64,000 nucleotides of DNA. Origin: Streptomyces sp. KL109B. GTDB taxonomy: Bacteria; Actinomycetota; Actinomycetes; Streptomycetales; Streptomycetaceae. The position numbers were made by a program, and so were the translations under genes. The notes beneath the pieces are model-generated. The model was not told the DNA's origin, searched no databases, and saw only the letters and a program-made list of their open reading frames with translations. Below are positions 23,602-32,109 of this stretch, in pieces. Positions within the stretch are counted from its first letter, which is position 1, and every line of letters begins with the position of its first letter. Location: positions 62,001-126,000 of the forward strand of contig NZ_JASERL010000011.1 of NCBI RefSeq assembly GCF_030766935.1, in the 5' to 3' direction.

Positions 23602-26600
23602 TCACCCGCGGTACGCCGTAGCGCTGTCCGGTGCGACGACCGCGCGGGCCGCGTCCCGTAGCTCGTCGCGCGCGAGGGCGGCGTACTCGGCCACGGCGTC
23701 GGTGTACGCCGCCCGGTCGGCGTGCTCGGCCGCCCGGCGGGCCCGGCCCGCGGCCGTCGTGGGCTGGAAGTCCCGTAGCACCCACAGCCGTTCGGCCAGG
23801 GCGAGCTGTCGTACGGCGACGGGGGCGCGGCCTGTGAGGCCGGCCGCGCCGAGTGCGTGGAGCACGGTGCCGACGACGGGCAGGTCCAGGCCGTCGGCGG
23901 CCGGCCCTGAGAGCACCGACCGCAGCCGGTCGACCGTTTCGGCGACCGGCGCCACGTGCCCCGCGTAGGCGTGCGCCGTCACGGCCGTCGCCTGGAGTTG
24001 CAGCGCCCACGGGTCGAGCCACAGGCCGTCGCCGCGCCCCGCGCCCGCGACGGGCAGCCGGTCGACGGCGCGGCGCCACAGGGCGAGCCCGGCCTCCGTG
24101 TCGCCTCGGGCCAGCGCGATCTCGGCGCGGACGCCCAGGTCGGGGCTGTAGAAGGGGTCCTTCTGCGCGGTGCCCTCGGCCTCGGCCCGGCGCTGCCAGG
24201 ACTCGGCCTCGTCGGGGTCGCCGCGTTGCAGGCAGGCGAGCGCGAACCCCCAGCGCACCCCGACATAGTCGTCCTCGTCGCCCATCCTCGGCAGCGCCTC
24301 GCGCGCCGCCCCGAGGTACCGGTACGCGGCCTCGCCGTCGCCGGTCTTCAGGCACAGTTCGCTCAGCCGTGAGTAGCCCATGACTTCCAGCGGCGGGATG
24401 TCGAGCGGGCCCAGCGATTCGACGACCCGCCGGGCCGAGGCGAGCGCGCGGTCGATGTCGTGCTCGTGCTCCCAGACGTACGTGGCGACGCTCTCGGCGA
24501 CGGAGACGACCAACCGGTGCTCGCTGGCGCACAGTTCGCGCAGCACGTCGTATCCGGGCGGCAGCATCTCCGGTACGGCGCTCAGCACGACCGCGATGGC
24601 GCGCAGCAGCGTGTCCGGCGGGGCGGGCGGCAGGCGGCGCAGGGTGACGAGGTGGCGTACGACGCGTGGCGCGTGGTCGACGATGAGGCTCGCGGCGCAC
24701 AACACGGCTGCGGCGCGGGCGACTTCGACGTATGCCGGTGCGGGGCGGTAGTGGGAGAGCGGGGCGCCGGTGTCGGCGGCGAGGGCGGAGAGGCGGGCGA
24801 AGTCGGAGTCGGTGGACCACAGGGCGGCGAGCACGGCGGTGACGGCGGCGGTGGTCGGTCCGTCGCCGCGGGCGAGGGCGTGGCGGAGGGCGGCCACGAG
24901 GTTGTCCTGTTCGGCCCTGATCAGCTCCCAGGTCTCGGGGGAGCGCGGGCCGAGGAGGGTGTCGTGGTGTGTGACACCGAACTCGCGGGCCCAGAGCCGG
25001 AGTTGACTGACGGCGTGGTCCTCGTCGCCGCTTTCCGCACGTCGGGCCGCGCTGAACTCCCGTACGGTCTCCAGCATTCGGAACCGGACCCCGGCCGGGG
25101 TGTCCGCGACAGTCAGCAGGGACTGCTCGGCGAGCTGTTCAAGGGCGGTCAACGCGTCGTCGCCCAGCACGCGTTCGGCGGCGGCGCCGGAGAATCCGCC
25201 GGGGAAGACGGAGAGGGTGCGCAGGGCGGCGCGGGCCTCTTCGGAGAGGAGGTTCCAGCTCCACTCGACGACGGCGTGCAGGGTGCGGTGGCGTTCGGGC
25301 GCGTCGCGGGCGCCGCCGCGCAGCAGGGCGAAACGGTCGCCGAGGCGGCGCGCGATGTCGGGCACGGACAGGGCGCGTACGCGCGCGGCGGCCAGCTCGA
25401 CGGCGAGGGGCAGCCCGTCGAGGTGCCGGCAGAGTTCGGCCACGGCGTCCGGCGGCAGGTCGACGCCGGGGCGGGCGGCCCGCGCCCGCTGGGCGAAGAG
25501 TTCGGCCGAGGTGGCCTGGCCCAGCTCGGGCAGCGCGTACACGGCCTCCGATGTGAGGCCGAGCGGGGATCGGCTGGTGGCGAGGACGCGCAGGTCGCGG
25601 GCGCGGGCGAGGAGTTCGTGGACGAGCGTGGCGACACCGGCGACGACGTGTTCGCAGTTGTCGAGGACGAGGAGGGCGGGCCCGGCGCCGAGCGTGCCGG
25701 CGATGCCGGACACCGGGTCGGCCGGGGCGTGGCCGCCGACGCCTGCCCGCCGGCCCTCCCCCACGCCGAGCGCGGCGGCCACCTCGGCGGCGATGTCCGC
25801 TTCGGCGCCGACCGCGGCCAACGGCACGACGTGTACGAGGCGTTGCTCGGCGCGGCGGGCCACGGCGTACGCGAGGCGGGTCTTGCCGAGGCCGCCGGGG
25901 CCGACGACGGTGACGGCGCGGGAGGCGCGCAGCAGTTCCTCGACGGAGGCGATGTCGGTGGCGCGGCCGAGGAGTTGGTTCGGTTCGTGGGGGACGCCGT
26001 GGCGGACGGTGGGTGGGTCGTCGTGGAGCAGTTCGGCGTGGACGGCGCGGAGGTGGGGGCCGGGGTTCGTGCCGAGTTCCTCGCGGAGTGTGCGGCGGTA
26101 GGTCTCGTAGCGGGTGAGTGCGGCGGAGGGGCCTGTGGTGGCGGCTTCGGCGCGCAGGAGTTCGGCGTGTACCTCCTCGTCGCGGGGCAGGCGGGCGGAG
26201 GTCTCGGCGAGCGGGTCCTTCGCCTCGGCGTGGCGGCCGAGGCGGGCGAGGGCGAGTGCGCGGGCGCGGGTGAGGTCGAGGTGGACGGGGCGGCGTTCGG
26301 CGCGCAGCGCGGCCACGGGGTCGTCGCCGACCGCCTCCTCTGCGTCGGTGTCCTCTCCGCCGTCCCACAGTGCGAGTCCGGCCTCCGCCTCGGCGAGTGC
26401 GGCGGCGTGGTCGCCGGATCTGGTGTGGGTCGCGCAGGCGGTGGCGTGGCGCAGCAGTGCGGAGCTGTCGACCTGGTCGTCGGGGAGGGTGAGGCGGTAG
26501 CCGGTGGGGGTGCTCGCGATGAGGTCGGCGCCGAGTTGGGCTCGCGCCCGGGCCACGAGTACCTGTACGGCCTTCGTGGGGTGTTGCGGTGGTTCGTTGG

Positions 26601-26745
26601 GCCAGAGGCCCGTGACCAGGCGTTCCACGCTGCATCCGGTGCGGGGGGTGCTCGCGAGGAGGGCGAGGAGGCCGCGCAGGCGGGGGGCGGTGATCTCCTG
26701 GCCGCGGTGGGTGACGCGGGGCAGGAGGGTCAGGGCGGGGGTCAT
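23602..26745 (-). CDS. SARP-type regulator with BTAD and NB-ARC domains
   Basis: A 1047-residue regulator of the AfsR-like kind. Residues about 8-90 form the OmpR-like winged helix (PRLRGLLALLASTPRTGCSVERLVTGLWPNEPPQHPTKAVQVLVARAR). Residues about 95-245 form the bacterial transcriptional activation domain (LTRYETYRRTLREELGTNPGPHLRAVHAELL). An NB-ARC ATPase follows, with Walker A GPGGLGKTR at 282-290 and ALLVLDNCEHVV as Walker B. The C-terminal 500 residues are TPR-like helices (RHAEAKDPLAETSARL-type repeats and alanine-rich pairs). It is convergent with the DrrAB-type exporter, whose promoter has the phased repeats such proteins bind, so it probably activates that exporter. A larger antibiotic cluster is not visible. 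Confidence 0.9.
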   Translation of the reverse strand: MTPALTLLPRVTHRGQEITAPRLRGLLALLASTPRTGCSVERLVTGLWPNEPPQHPTKAVQVLVARARAQLGADLIASTPTGYRLTLPDDQVDSSALLRHATACATHTRSGDHAAALAEAEAGLALWDGGEDTDAEEAVGDDPVAALRAERRPVHLDLTRARALALARLGRHAEAKDPLAETSARLPRDEEVHAELLRAEAATTGPSAALTRYETYRRTLREELGTNPGPHLRAVHAELLHDDPPTVRHGVPHEPNQLLGRATDIASVEELLRASRAVTVVGPGGLGKTRLAYAVARRAEQRLVHVVPLAAVGAEADIAAEVAAALGVGEGRRAGVGGHAPADPVSGIAGTLGAGPALLVLDNCEHVVAGVATLVHELLARARDLRVLATSRSPLGLTSEAVYALPELGQATSAELFAQRARAARPGVDLPPDAVAELCRHLDGLPLAVELAAARVRALSVPDIARRLGDRFALLRGGARDAPERHRTLHAVVEWSWNLLSEEARAALRTLSVFPGGFSGAAAERVLGDDALTALEQLAEQSLLTVADTPAGVRFRMLETVREFSAARRAESGDEDHAVSQLRLWAREFGVTHHDTLLGPRSPETWELIRAEQDNLVAALRHALARGDGPTTAAVTAVLAALWSTDSDFARLSALAADTGAPLSHYRPAPAYVEVARAAAVLCAASLIVDHAPRVVRHLVTLRRLPPAPPDTLLRAIAVVLSAVPEMLPPGYDVLRELCASEHRLVVSVAESVATYVWEHEHDIDRALASARRVVESLGPLDIPPLEVMGYSRLSELCLKTGDGEAAYRYLGAAREALPRMGDEDDYVGVRWGFALACLQRGDPDEAESWQRRAEAEGTAQKDPFYSPDLGVRAEIALARGDTEAGLALWRRAVDRLPVAGAGRGDGLWLDPWALQLQATAVTAHAYAGHVAPVAETVDRLRSVLSGPAADGLDLPVVGTVLHALGAAGLTGRAPVAVRQLALAERLWVLRDFQPTTAAGRARRAAEHADRAAYTDAVAEYAALARDELRDAARAVVAPDSATAYRG

Positions 26746-27092
26746 CCGTGCAGATTAGTCATGGTGCGGGTGTGGTGTGCCCGGCGACGGGGTTGCGGAC
26801 TCGGGGCGCTGCCCCGGACCCCGCGCCTCAAACGCCGGCGGGGCTTGAAAGGTGAGTGTGCCCGGCGACCGAGTTGCGGACACGGGGCTCCGCCCCGAAC
26901 CCCGCGCCTCAAACGCCGGCGAGGCTTGAAAGGTGAGTGTGCCCGGCGACCGAGTTGCGGACACGGGGCGCCGCCCCGAACCCCGCGCCTCAAACGCCGG
27001 CGAGGCTTGAAAGGTCGGCCGAATTGCGCACACGGGGCTCCGCCCCGGGCCCCGCGCCTCAAGCGCCGGCGGGGCTTGAATCGGGAATGGGG
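26746..27092. repeat. Repeat-filled spacer with an 81-bp tandem array
   Basis: Three near-identical units start at 26778, 26859 and 26940, exactly 81 bp apart. A fourth, about 10 bp shorter and more diverged, follows from about 27016 to 27080. Each unit holds the intergenic core CGGGGCTCCGCCCCG (one version has GGGGCGCT), then CCCCGCGCCTCAAACGCC, GGCGAGGCTTGAAAGG and a linker GAGTGTGCCCGGCGAC. No gene lies in this stretch; frames crossing it are simple-repeat translations. It separates the SARP regulator start from the glgC stop. Confidence 0.85.
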
Positions 27093-28310
27093 TCAGTGGA
27101 CCGGGTGGCCCTTGCCGAGGGCGATGATGCCGGACTGGGACACGGTGTAGAGCTCCGCGTCGCGGGCCGGGTTGACGCCGATGGTGGCGCCGGCCGGGAC
27201 CTCGACGTTTTTGTCGAGGACGGCGCCGCGGACCACCGCTCCCCTGCCGACCCGGACGTTGTCGTGCAGCACCGAGCCCTGGACCACCGCGCCGTCGTCG
27301 ACAACGACGCCCGGGGAGAGGACGGAGCGGGTGACCTGGCCGCGGATGACGCAGCCGGGGCTGACGACGGACTCGGAGGCGATGCCGCCCGCGCAGAACT
27401 TGGCGGGCGGCAGCTGGCCGGGGTGGGTGTAGATGGGCCAGCGCCGGTTGTCGAGGTTGAAGACCGGGGTGTCCGAGATGAGGTCCATGTGGGCCTCGTA
27501 GTAGGCGTCGAGGGTGCCGACGTCGCGCCAGTAGCCGTGGTCGCGGTCCGTCTCGCCCGGCACGTGGTTGCCGTCGAAGTCGTAGAGCTGGGCGACGCCG
27601 CGTTCGGTGAGCATCGGGACGATGGAGCCGCCCATGTCGTGGGCCGATTCGGAGTCCTCGGCGTCCGTCTGGAGCGCGTCGACGAGGATCTTCGTGGTGA
27701 AGAGGTAGTTGCCCATCGAGGCGAAGACCTGGTTCGGGGTGCCGGGCAGCGGCGGCGGATCGCTGGGCTTCTCCAGGAAGGCGTCGATGCGGGTGCCGTC
27801 GCGGGCCGGGGTGATGACTCCGAAGGAGGATGCCTCCTTGCGTGGCACGCGGATGCCCGCGACCGTGACGCCCGCGCCCGACTCGATGTGCTGCGCGAGC
27901 ATCTGGCGCGGGTCCATGCGGTACACGTGGTCGGCGCCGAACACCGCGATGTAGTCGGGCTGTTCGTCGTGGACCAGGTTGAGGGACTGGAGGATGGCGT
28001 CGGCGCTGCCCGAGAACCAGCGTGGGCCGAGGCGCTGTTGGGCCGGGACCGGGGTGACGTAGTTGCCGAGCAGGCTCGACATCCGCCACGTCGTGGTGAC
28101 GTGCCGGTCGAGGGAGTGCGACTTGTACTGCGTCAGGACGCAGATGCGCAGGATGTCGCCGTTGACGAGGTTGGACAGGACGAAGTCGACCAGGCGGTAG
28201 GTGCCGCCGAAGGTCACCGCGGGCTTCGCCCGGTCCGCGGTGAGCGGCATCAGCCGCTTGCCCTCCCCTCCCGCCAGTACGATCCCGAGCACCGAAGGTC
28301 CGCCGCGCAT
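27093..28310 (-). CDS. glgC: Glucose-1-phosphate adenylyltransferase
   Basis: A 405-residue enzyme that makes ADP-glucose from ATP and glucose-1-phosphate, the first committed step to glycogen. The nucleotidyl-transfer domain begins with VLGIVLAGGEGKRLMPLTADRAKPAVTFGG. The sugar-phosphate-binding segments are FGADHVYRMDPRQM and FLEKPSDPPPLPG, with SMGNYLFTTKILVDAL. The C-terminal left-handed beta-helix has hexapeptide repeats (VVSPGCVIRGQVTRSVLSPGVVVDDGAVVQGSVL). Length and layout are normal for actinobacterial GlgC. It follows glgA by 46 bp on the same strand, and a 9-bp tandem array lies 14 bp upstream of its ATG. Confidence 0.96.
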   Translation of the reverse strand: MRGGPSVLGIVLAGGEGKRLMPLTADRAKPAVTFGGTYRLVDFVLSNLVNGDILRICVLTQYKSHSLDRHVTTTWRMSSLLGNYVTPVPAQQRLGPRWFSGSADAILQSLNLVHDEQPDYIAVFGADHVYRMDPRQMLAQHIESGAGVTVAGIRVPRKEASSFGVITPARDGTRIDAFLEKPSDPPPLPGTPNQVFASMGNYLFTTKILVDALQTDAEDSESAHDMGGSIVPMLTERGVAQLYDFDGNHVPGETDRDHGYWRDVGTLDAYYEAHMDLISDTPVFNLDNRRWPIYTHPGQLPPAKFCAGGIASESVVSPGCVIRGQVTRSVLSPGVVVDDGAVVQGSVLHDNVRVGRGAVVRGAVLDKNVEVPAGATIGVNPARDAELYTVSQSGIIALGKGHPVH

Positions 28311-28324
28311 ACCAACCCCCCTGT

Positions 28325-28351
28325 GTTGTCACGGTTGTCACGGTTGTCGTG
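28325..28351. repeat. Three tandem 9-bp units between glgA and glgC
   Basis: GTTGTCACG occurs twice, followed by the variant GTTGTCGTG, in the 46-bp gap between the glgA stop and glgC start. It begins 15 bases upstream of the glgC ATG, where it covers the ribosome-binding region of glgC. Copy-number change would alter the leader by whole 9-bp steps. Confidence 0.8.
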
Positions 28352-28356
28352 GCACT

Positions 28357-29520
28357 TCACGAACCGCTGAGGATCTCCTCGTACACCTCGACCGTGCGCC
28401 GCGCCACCGTGTCCCAGCCGAACTCCGCCGCCGCCCGCTCCCGCCCCGCCTCGCCCATCGCGCGCGCCGCCCCGGGGTCCTCGACGACCCGGTTCAGGGC
28501 GTTCGCGAGGCCCGCCTCGAAGGCGGCCGGATCCGAAGCGGCGTACGGGACGAGGAGTCCGGTCTCGCCGTCCGCGACGACCTCGGGGATACCGCCGACC
28601 GCCGAGGCGACCACCGCGGTGCCGCAGGCCATCGCCTCCAGGTTGACGATGCCCAGCGGCTCGTACACGGAGGGGCACACGAACGCGCTGGCGTGCGTGA
28701 GGAGTTGGATGACCTCGGTGCGCGGCAGCATGGTCGGGATCCAGCGCACCCCGTCCCGCGTGGCCTTCAACTCCTCGACCAGTTCGCGGAATTCGCGGCC
28801 GATCTCCGGCGTGTCGGGCGCGCCCGCGCACAGCACGACCTGGACGCCCTTCGTCAACTCCTTCGCCGCGCGCAGCAGATGGGGCACGCCCTTCTGGCGG
28901 GTGATGCGGCCGACGAACACGACGTAGGGGCGGTCCGGGTCGATCTCGTGGCGGCGCAGCACGTCCGTGCCCGCGTCGGCCCGGTAGAGGGAGACGTCGA
29001 TGCCGTTGTGCACGACGCGGACCTTCTTGGGCTCCAGGGCCGGATAGCAGCCGAGGATGTCCTTGCGCATCGCGTGCGACACGGCGATCACACCGTCCGC
29101 CGCCTCGATCGCCGTCCGCTCCGCCCACGCCGACAGCGCGTAGCCGCCGCCCAGCTGCTCGGCCTTCCAGGGGCGCAGCGGCTCCAGGGAGTGCGCCGTC
29201 ATCACGTGCGGGATCCCGAGGTGCAGCGCCGCGAGGTGCCCGGCCAGGTTCGTGTACCAGGTGTGGGAGTGGGCGAGCTCGCGGCCCTCCAGCGCGGCGG
29301 CGATCGACAGGTCCACGGAGAGCGTGCGCAGCGCGTCGTTCGCCCCGTCGAGCGCGGGCCAGGCCCGGTGCCGGCGCACGCCGTCGCCCGCGCCCTCACC
29401 CCACGTATGCACTTCGAGGTCGACGAGGGGGCGCAGCTCGCGCGCCAGGAACTCGACGTGGACGCCGGCGCCGCCATAGACATCCGGCGGATACTCCCTG
29501 GTCAGCAGTCCCACTCGCAC
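28357..29520 (-). CDS. glgA: Glycogen synthase, actinobacterial (GT4-type)
   Basis: A 387-residue glycosyltransferase. The N-terminal Rossmann domain starts RVGLLTREYPPDVYGGAGVHVEFL, and the C-terminal domain has VFVGRITRQKGVPHLLRAA and the donor-binding EPLGIVNLEAMACGTAVVASAVGGIPEVVADGETG motif. This is the actinobacterial GT4 glycogen synthase or GlgM-like enzyme rather than the GT5 type, so the product could be glycogen or maltose-1-phosphate made from ADP-glucose. A GTG start at 29520 is used. It precedes glgC by 46 bp. A hairpin-forming inverted repeat lies about 50 bp upstream in its leader. Confidence 0.93.
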   Translation of the reverse strand: MRVGLLTREYPPDVYGGAGVHVEFLARELRPLVDLEVHTWGEGAGDGVRRHRAWPALDGANDALRTLSVDLSIAAALEGRELAHSHTWYTNLAGHLAALHLGIPHVMTAHSLEPLRPWKAEQLGGGYALSAWAERTAIEAADGVIAVSHAMRKDILGCYPALEPKKVRVVHNGIDVSLYRADAGTDVLRRHEIDPDRPYVVFVGRITRQKGVPHLLRAAKELTKGVQVVLCAGAPDTPEIGREFRELVEELKATRDGVRWIPTMLPRTEVIQLLTHASAFVCPSVYEPLGIVNLEAMACGTAVVASAVGGIPEVVADGETGLLVPYAASDPAAFEAGLANALNRVVEDPGAARAMGEAGRERAAAEFGWDTVARRTVEVYEEILSGS

Positions 29521-29856
29521 GCGCGGCCCCCGTTTTCGTCGGTCGGCGACACTCGCTCCGGTTTGCGGCGTGATCCCTGTCGGATCACGGTCGGATCGCT
29601 GTTCGAAAAGCGCACCCCATGGTCACCCATGGAGGGGCTTGCACGGAAGGGCGCGGACGGCAACTGGGGCGGAGTCCCCCGGGAGTCCCAGGGGCACCCG
29701 TCCTGGGGATGAATCAGGAGGCGTCGTACTCCAACGGCAGTAGGACCCAATGAGTGCTCAGGTCGGACGACACGGAGGGCGGAAAAGAGCGATCGTGGAG
29801 GGTATGACAAGCGACCGTGCGCGGCGCCGTACCCCTAGGGCCCCCAGGGGTGCCAC
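29521..29856. other. 336-bp spacer between glgA and the DMT transporter, with a leader inverted repeat
   Basis: I see no credible gene. CGTGATCC at 29569-29576 and GGATCACG at 29582-29589 form an 8-bp inverted repeat with a 5-base loop, about 50 bp upstream of the glgA start; it may be a regulator site or an RNA hairpin. CCCATGG is present twice near 29619-29633. The stretch should hold the divergent promoters of both flanking genes. Confidence 0.55.
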
Positions 29857-30861
29857 ATGAGCGACCTGGTGCTTTCCGTGCTGCTCTCGCTCGTCTCCGC
29901 CGTCGCGTACGCGGGCGGGGCGATCGTGCAGGAGCGGGTGGCCGCTACGTCGCCCAAGGCGACGTACGCGCCGCTGCGCAGGCCCGCGTGGTGGGGCGCC
30001 GGCTGTCTGAACGGCCTGGGCGCGCTGCTGCACGTGGCCGCGCTCGCCTACGGCCCGCTCAGCGTCGTGCAGCCGCTGGGCGCCCTGACGATCGTGCTGG
30101 CGCTGCCGATGTCGGCGCTCCTGGTGGGGCGTAGGTCCGGGGCGACCGCGTGGCGCGGGGCGATCATGGCGACGGTCGGGCTCGGTGGCCTGCTCGCGCT
30201 GACCGGGGCCACCACCGAGCAGTCGCTGAGCGGCTCGCAGCGGCTGGTCGTGGGCCTGGTCACGGCGGGTGGCGTGCTGGTCCTGATGTCGTCGGCGCGG
30301 GCCGCGCACCGGCATCCGGTGGTGCGCGCTGTGCTGCTGGCGATCGCGGCGGGCGGCGCTTTCGGCATGGCGTCGGTGTTCACGAAGTCGGTGACCGAGG
30401 GCTGGACCGGGCAGCCGCTGGAGGAACTGGCCACGCTGCTGGCCATCGCGGGCCTCGCCGCGACCGGGATGCTGCTGTCGCAGGCCTCCTACCGGGGCGC
30501 CGGGCTCGCGGCGCCGCTGGCGACGGCGACGGTCGTGAACCCGGTGGTGGCGGCGACCATCGGCATCACGATGTTCGGCGAATCGTTCCGTTACGGCACC
30601 ATCGGCACGATCCTCGCGCTGTCCTGCGGCGTCGTGGCGGCGGGCGGCCTGATCCTGCTGACGACGGAGCGCATCGGCCGCGGCCGCCGCGTCGGCGCCT
30701 CGGTCGTCGCACAGGGCGTGTCACCGGCGATCCCGCCCGTGGTGCCGGACAGCCCGGCGGGGCTCGACTGCGTGCCGCTGCCGCCGCGCGCGCCGGAGTC
30801 CCGGGACTCCCGGCACGAGCCGCCGACCGGGGGCTGGACGGCGGAGGACGTCAGGTCCTGA
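29857..30861 (+). CDS. DMT-family transporter
   Basis: A 334-residue membrane protein with about nine or ten helices in an EamA-like pattern. It begins DLVLSVLLSLVSAVAYAGGAIVQERVA and has paired repeats such as AALAYGPLSVVQPLGALTIVLALPMSALLVG and PLATATVVNPVVAATIGITMFGES. The C-terminal 70 residues are hydrophilic, Pro/Arg-rich and probably cytoplasmic. Related Streptomyces proteins are annotated as drug/metabolite transporters with no known substrate. The ATG at 29857 follows AGGGG. It is convergent with the M23 peptidase gene. Confidence 0.85.
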   Translation: MSDLVLSVLLSLVSAVAYAGGAIVQERVAATSPKATYAPLRRPAWWGAGCLNGLGALLHVAALAYGPLSVVQPLGALTIVLALPMSALLVGRRSGATAWRGAIMATVGLGGLLALTGATTEQSLSGSQRLVVGLVTAGGVLVLMSSARAAHRHPVVRAVLLAIAAGGAFGMASVFTKSVTEGWTGQPLEELATLLAIAGLAATGMLLSQASYRGAGLAAPLATATVVNPVVAATIGITMFGESFRYGTIGTILALSCGVVAAGGLILLTTERIGRGRRVGASVVAQGVSPAIPPVVPDSPAGLDCVPLPPRAPESRDSRHEPPTGGWTAEDVRS

Positions 30862-30900
30862 CCCGCCCCGGCGGGGCTGGAATTCCTGCCGGGCCTGTCG

Positions 30901-31995
30901 TCAGATCCTGACGCCGCGCGCCCGCAGGTACGCCAGCGGGTCCACGTCACTGCCGAAGCCGGGCCCCGTCCGCACCTCGAAGTGCAGATGCGGGCCCGTG
31001 CTGTTGCCCGTGGAGCCGGAGCGGGCGATGCGCTGGCCCGCCACCACGCGCTGCCCGCTCTTCACGGAGAGCGCCGACAGGTGGCCGTACTGGCTGTACT
31101 TTCCGTCGGCGTGCCGGATCACGACTTCGTAGCCGTACGCGCCGCCCCAGCCCGCCGAGACGACGTGACCCGCGGTGACGGCCTTCACGGAGGTCCCGGT
31201 GGGCACCGCGAAGTCGACGCCCGTGTGGTAGCCCTTCGACCAGGAGGCACCGGCGGCGCGGTACGGGGTGCCGAGGGCGGCGGCGACGGGGGCGACCACG
31301 TGGTGCGTGGTGGCCTTTGCCGTGTCGGACTTCTTGGCGACGGGCTTCGGGGCGGCCTGCGCCTTCTTCGCGGGCTCGCCCCGCGTCTTACCGGCACCCG
31401 GCATCGCGAGCCGCTGACCCGGCGTGATCAGGTCCGGGTCGGAGCCGATCGTGGCGCGGTTCGCCGCGTACAGCGCGCGCCAGCCGCCCTTCACGGACCG
31501 CTCGTCGGCGATGCCGGACAGGGTGTCCCCGCCGACGACGCGGTACATCTGGGCGCGTCCCGCCCGGGACTGCGGGGTGGCCTGTGGCCGTACGTCGGGT
31601 GCCGAGCGGGCCGCGTCCGTGCGGCTGAGGCCCGCGCGCTGCGAGCACACCGGCCAGGCGCCGGGCCCCTGCCCCTTGAGGACCTTCTCGGCGACGGCGA
31701 TCTGCTCGCCCTTGGTGGCGAGGTCGGCGCGCGGCGCGTAGGCGGTGCCGCCGTACGCGGCCCAGGTGGAGCGGGTGAACTGGAGGCCGCCGAAGTAGCC
31801 GTTTCCGGTGTTGATGCTCCAGTTCCCGGAGGACTCGCACGCGGCGACCTTGTTCCACGTGTGCGCGTCCGCGGCCTGCGCGCCGCCCGCGCCGATGAGC
31901 GGGATGGCCATGCCCACGCCGCCCACGGTCACCGTGAGCGACGCCCGGTTGACCCGGCTCGGCTGGTACCGGCGATGCCGGCCGCGTAACGCCAT
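30901..31995 (-). CDS. Secreted Rpf-LysM-M23 cell-wall hydrolase
   Basis: A 364-residue secreted protein with three cell-wall modules. After a signal peptide (cleaved near AQAADAH), residues about 45-125 form a resuscitation-promoting-factor transglycosylase fold (WNKVAACESSGNWSINTGNGYFGGLQF, catalytic Glu54, Cys pair 53 and the VCS motif). A LysM domain (MYRVVGGDTLSGIADE) covers about 175-225. A C-terminal M23 peptidase has its zinc ligands in YHTGVDFAVP and in HLHFEVR. It should cut both glycan and peptide bonds of peptidoglycan during growth or germination. The ATG at 31995 gives the signal peptide. Only 114 bp separate it from the esterase gene, too little for a c-di-AMP riboswitch of the kind often placed before rpf genes. 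Confidence 0.93.
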   Translation of the reverse strand: MALRGRHRRYQPSRVNRASLTVTVGGVGMAIPLIGAGGAQAADAHTWNKVAACESSGNWSINTGNGYFGGLQFTRSTWAAYGGTAYAPRADLATKGEQIAVAEKVLKGQGPGAWPVCSQRAGLSRTDAARSAPDVRPQATPQSRAGRAQMYRVVGGDTLSGIADERSVKGGWRALYAANRATIGSDPDLITPGQRLAMPGAGKTRGEPAKKAQAAPKPVAKKSDTAKATTHHVVAPVAAALGTPYRAAGASWSKGYHTGVDFAVPTGTSVKAVTAGHVVSAGWGGAYGYEVVIRHADGKYSQYGHLSALSVKSGQRVVAGQRIARSGSTGNSTGPHLHFEVRTGPGFGSDVDPLAYLRARGVRI

Positions 31996-32044
31996 GAATG
32001 CCCCCTCGGCCACAGTTCCGCTCAGTCGCGATCCCGCCACACGT

Positions 32045-32068
32045 AGGAGCGGAAAATTAGCCGCTCCT
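32045..32068 (-). terminator. Hairpin between the esterase and M23 genes
   Basis: AGGAGCGG (32045-32052) and CCGCTCCT (32061-32068) form a perfect 8-bp stem around an AT-rich 8-base loop. It lies about 42 bp downstream of the esterase stop and 50 bp upstream of the M23 start. It is a likely terminator for the esterase, though it could also be part of the M23 leader. Confidence 0.55.
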
Positions 32069-32109
32069 CCGGGGGTGGACAAGGGTGCCGTACGCCACCT
32101 TGGCGTGAT

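Noticed and set aside
26778..27080. CRISPR-like array
   Set aside because: Units are 81 bp with no unique spacers, and no cas genes are near; they are whole-unit tandem repeats.
24460..27150. 896-codon forward frame over the SARP gene
   Set aside because: It is antisense to the SARP-NB-ARC protein, and its Gly/Ala/Arg-rich product has no domain; its end is the translation of the 81-bp repeat.
29502..29810. 102-codon reverse ORF in the glgA upstream spacer
   Set aside because: It overlaps the start of glgA, has no ribosome site and mixes codons unlike its neighbours.
31996..32109. c-di-AMP riboswitch upstream of the Rpf-LysM-M23 gene
   Set aside because: Only 114 bp separate it from the esterase gene, and I see no riboswitch-like conserved elements; only a simple hairpin is there.
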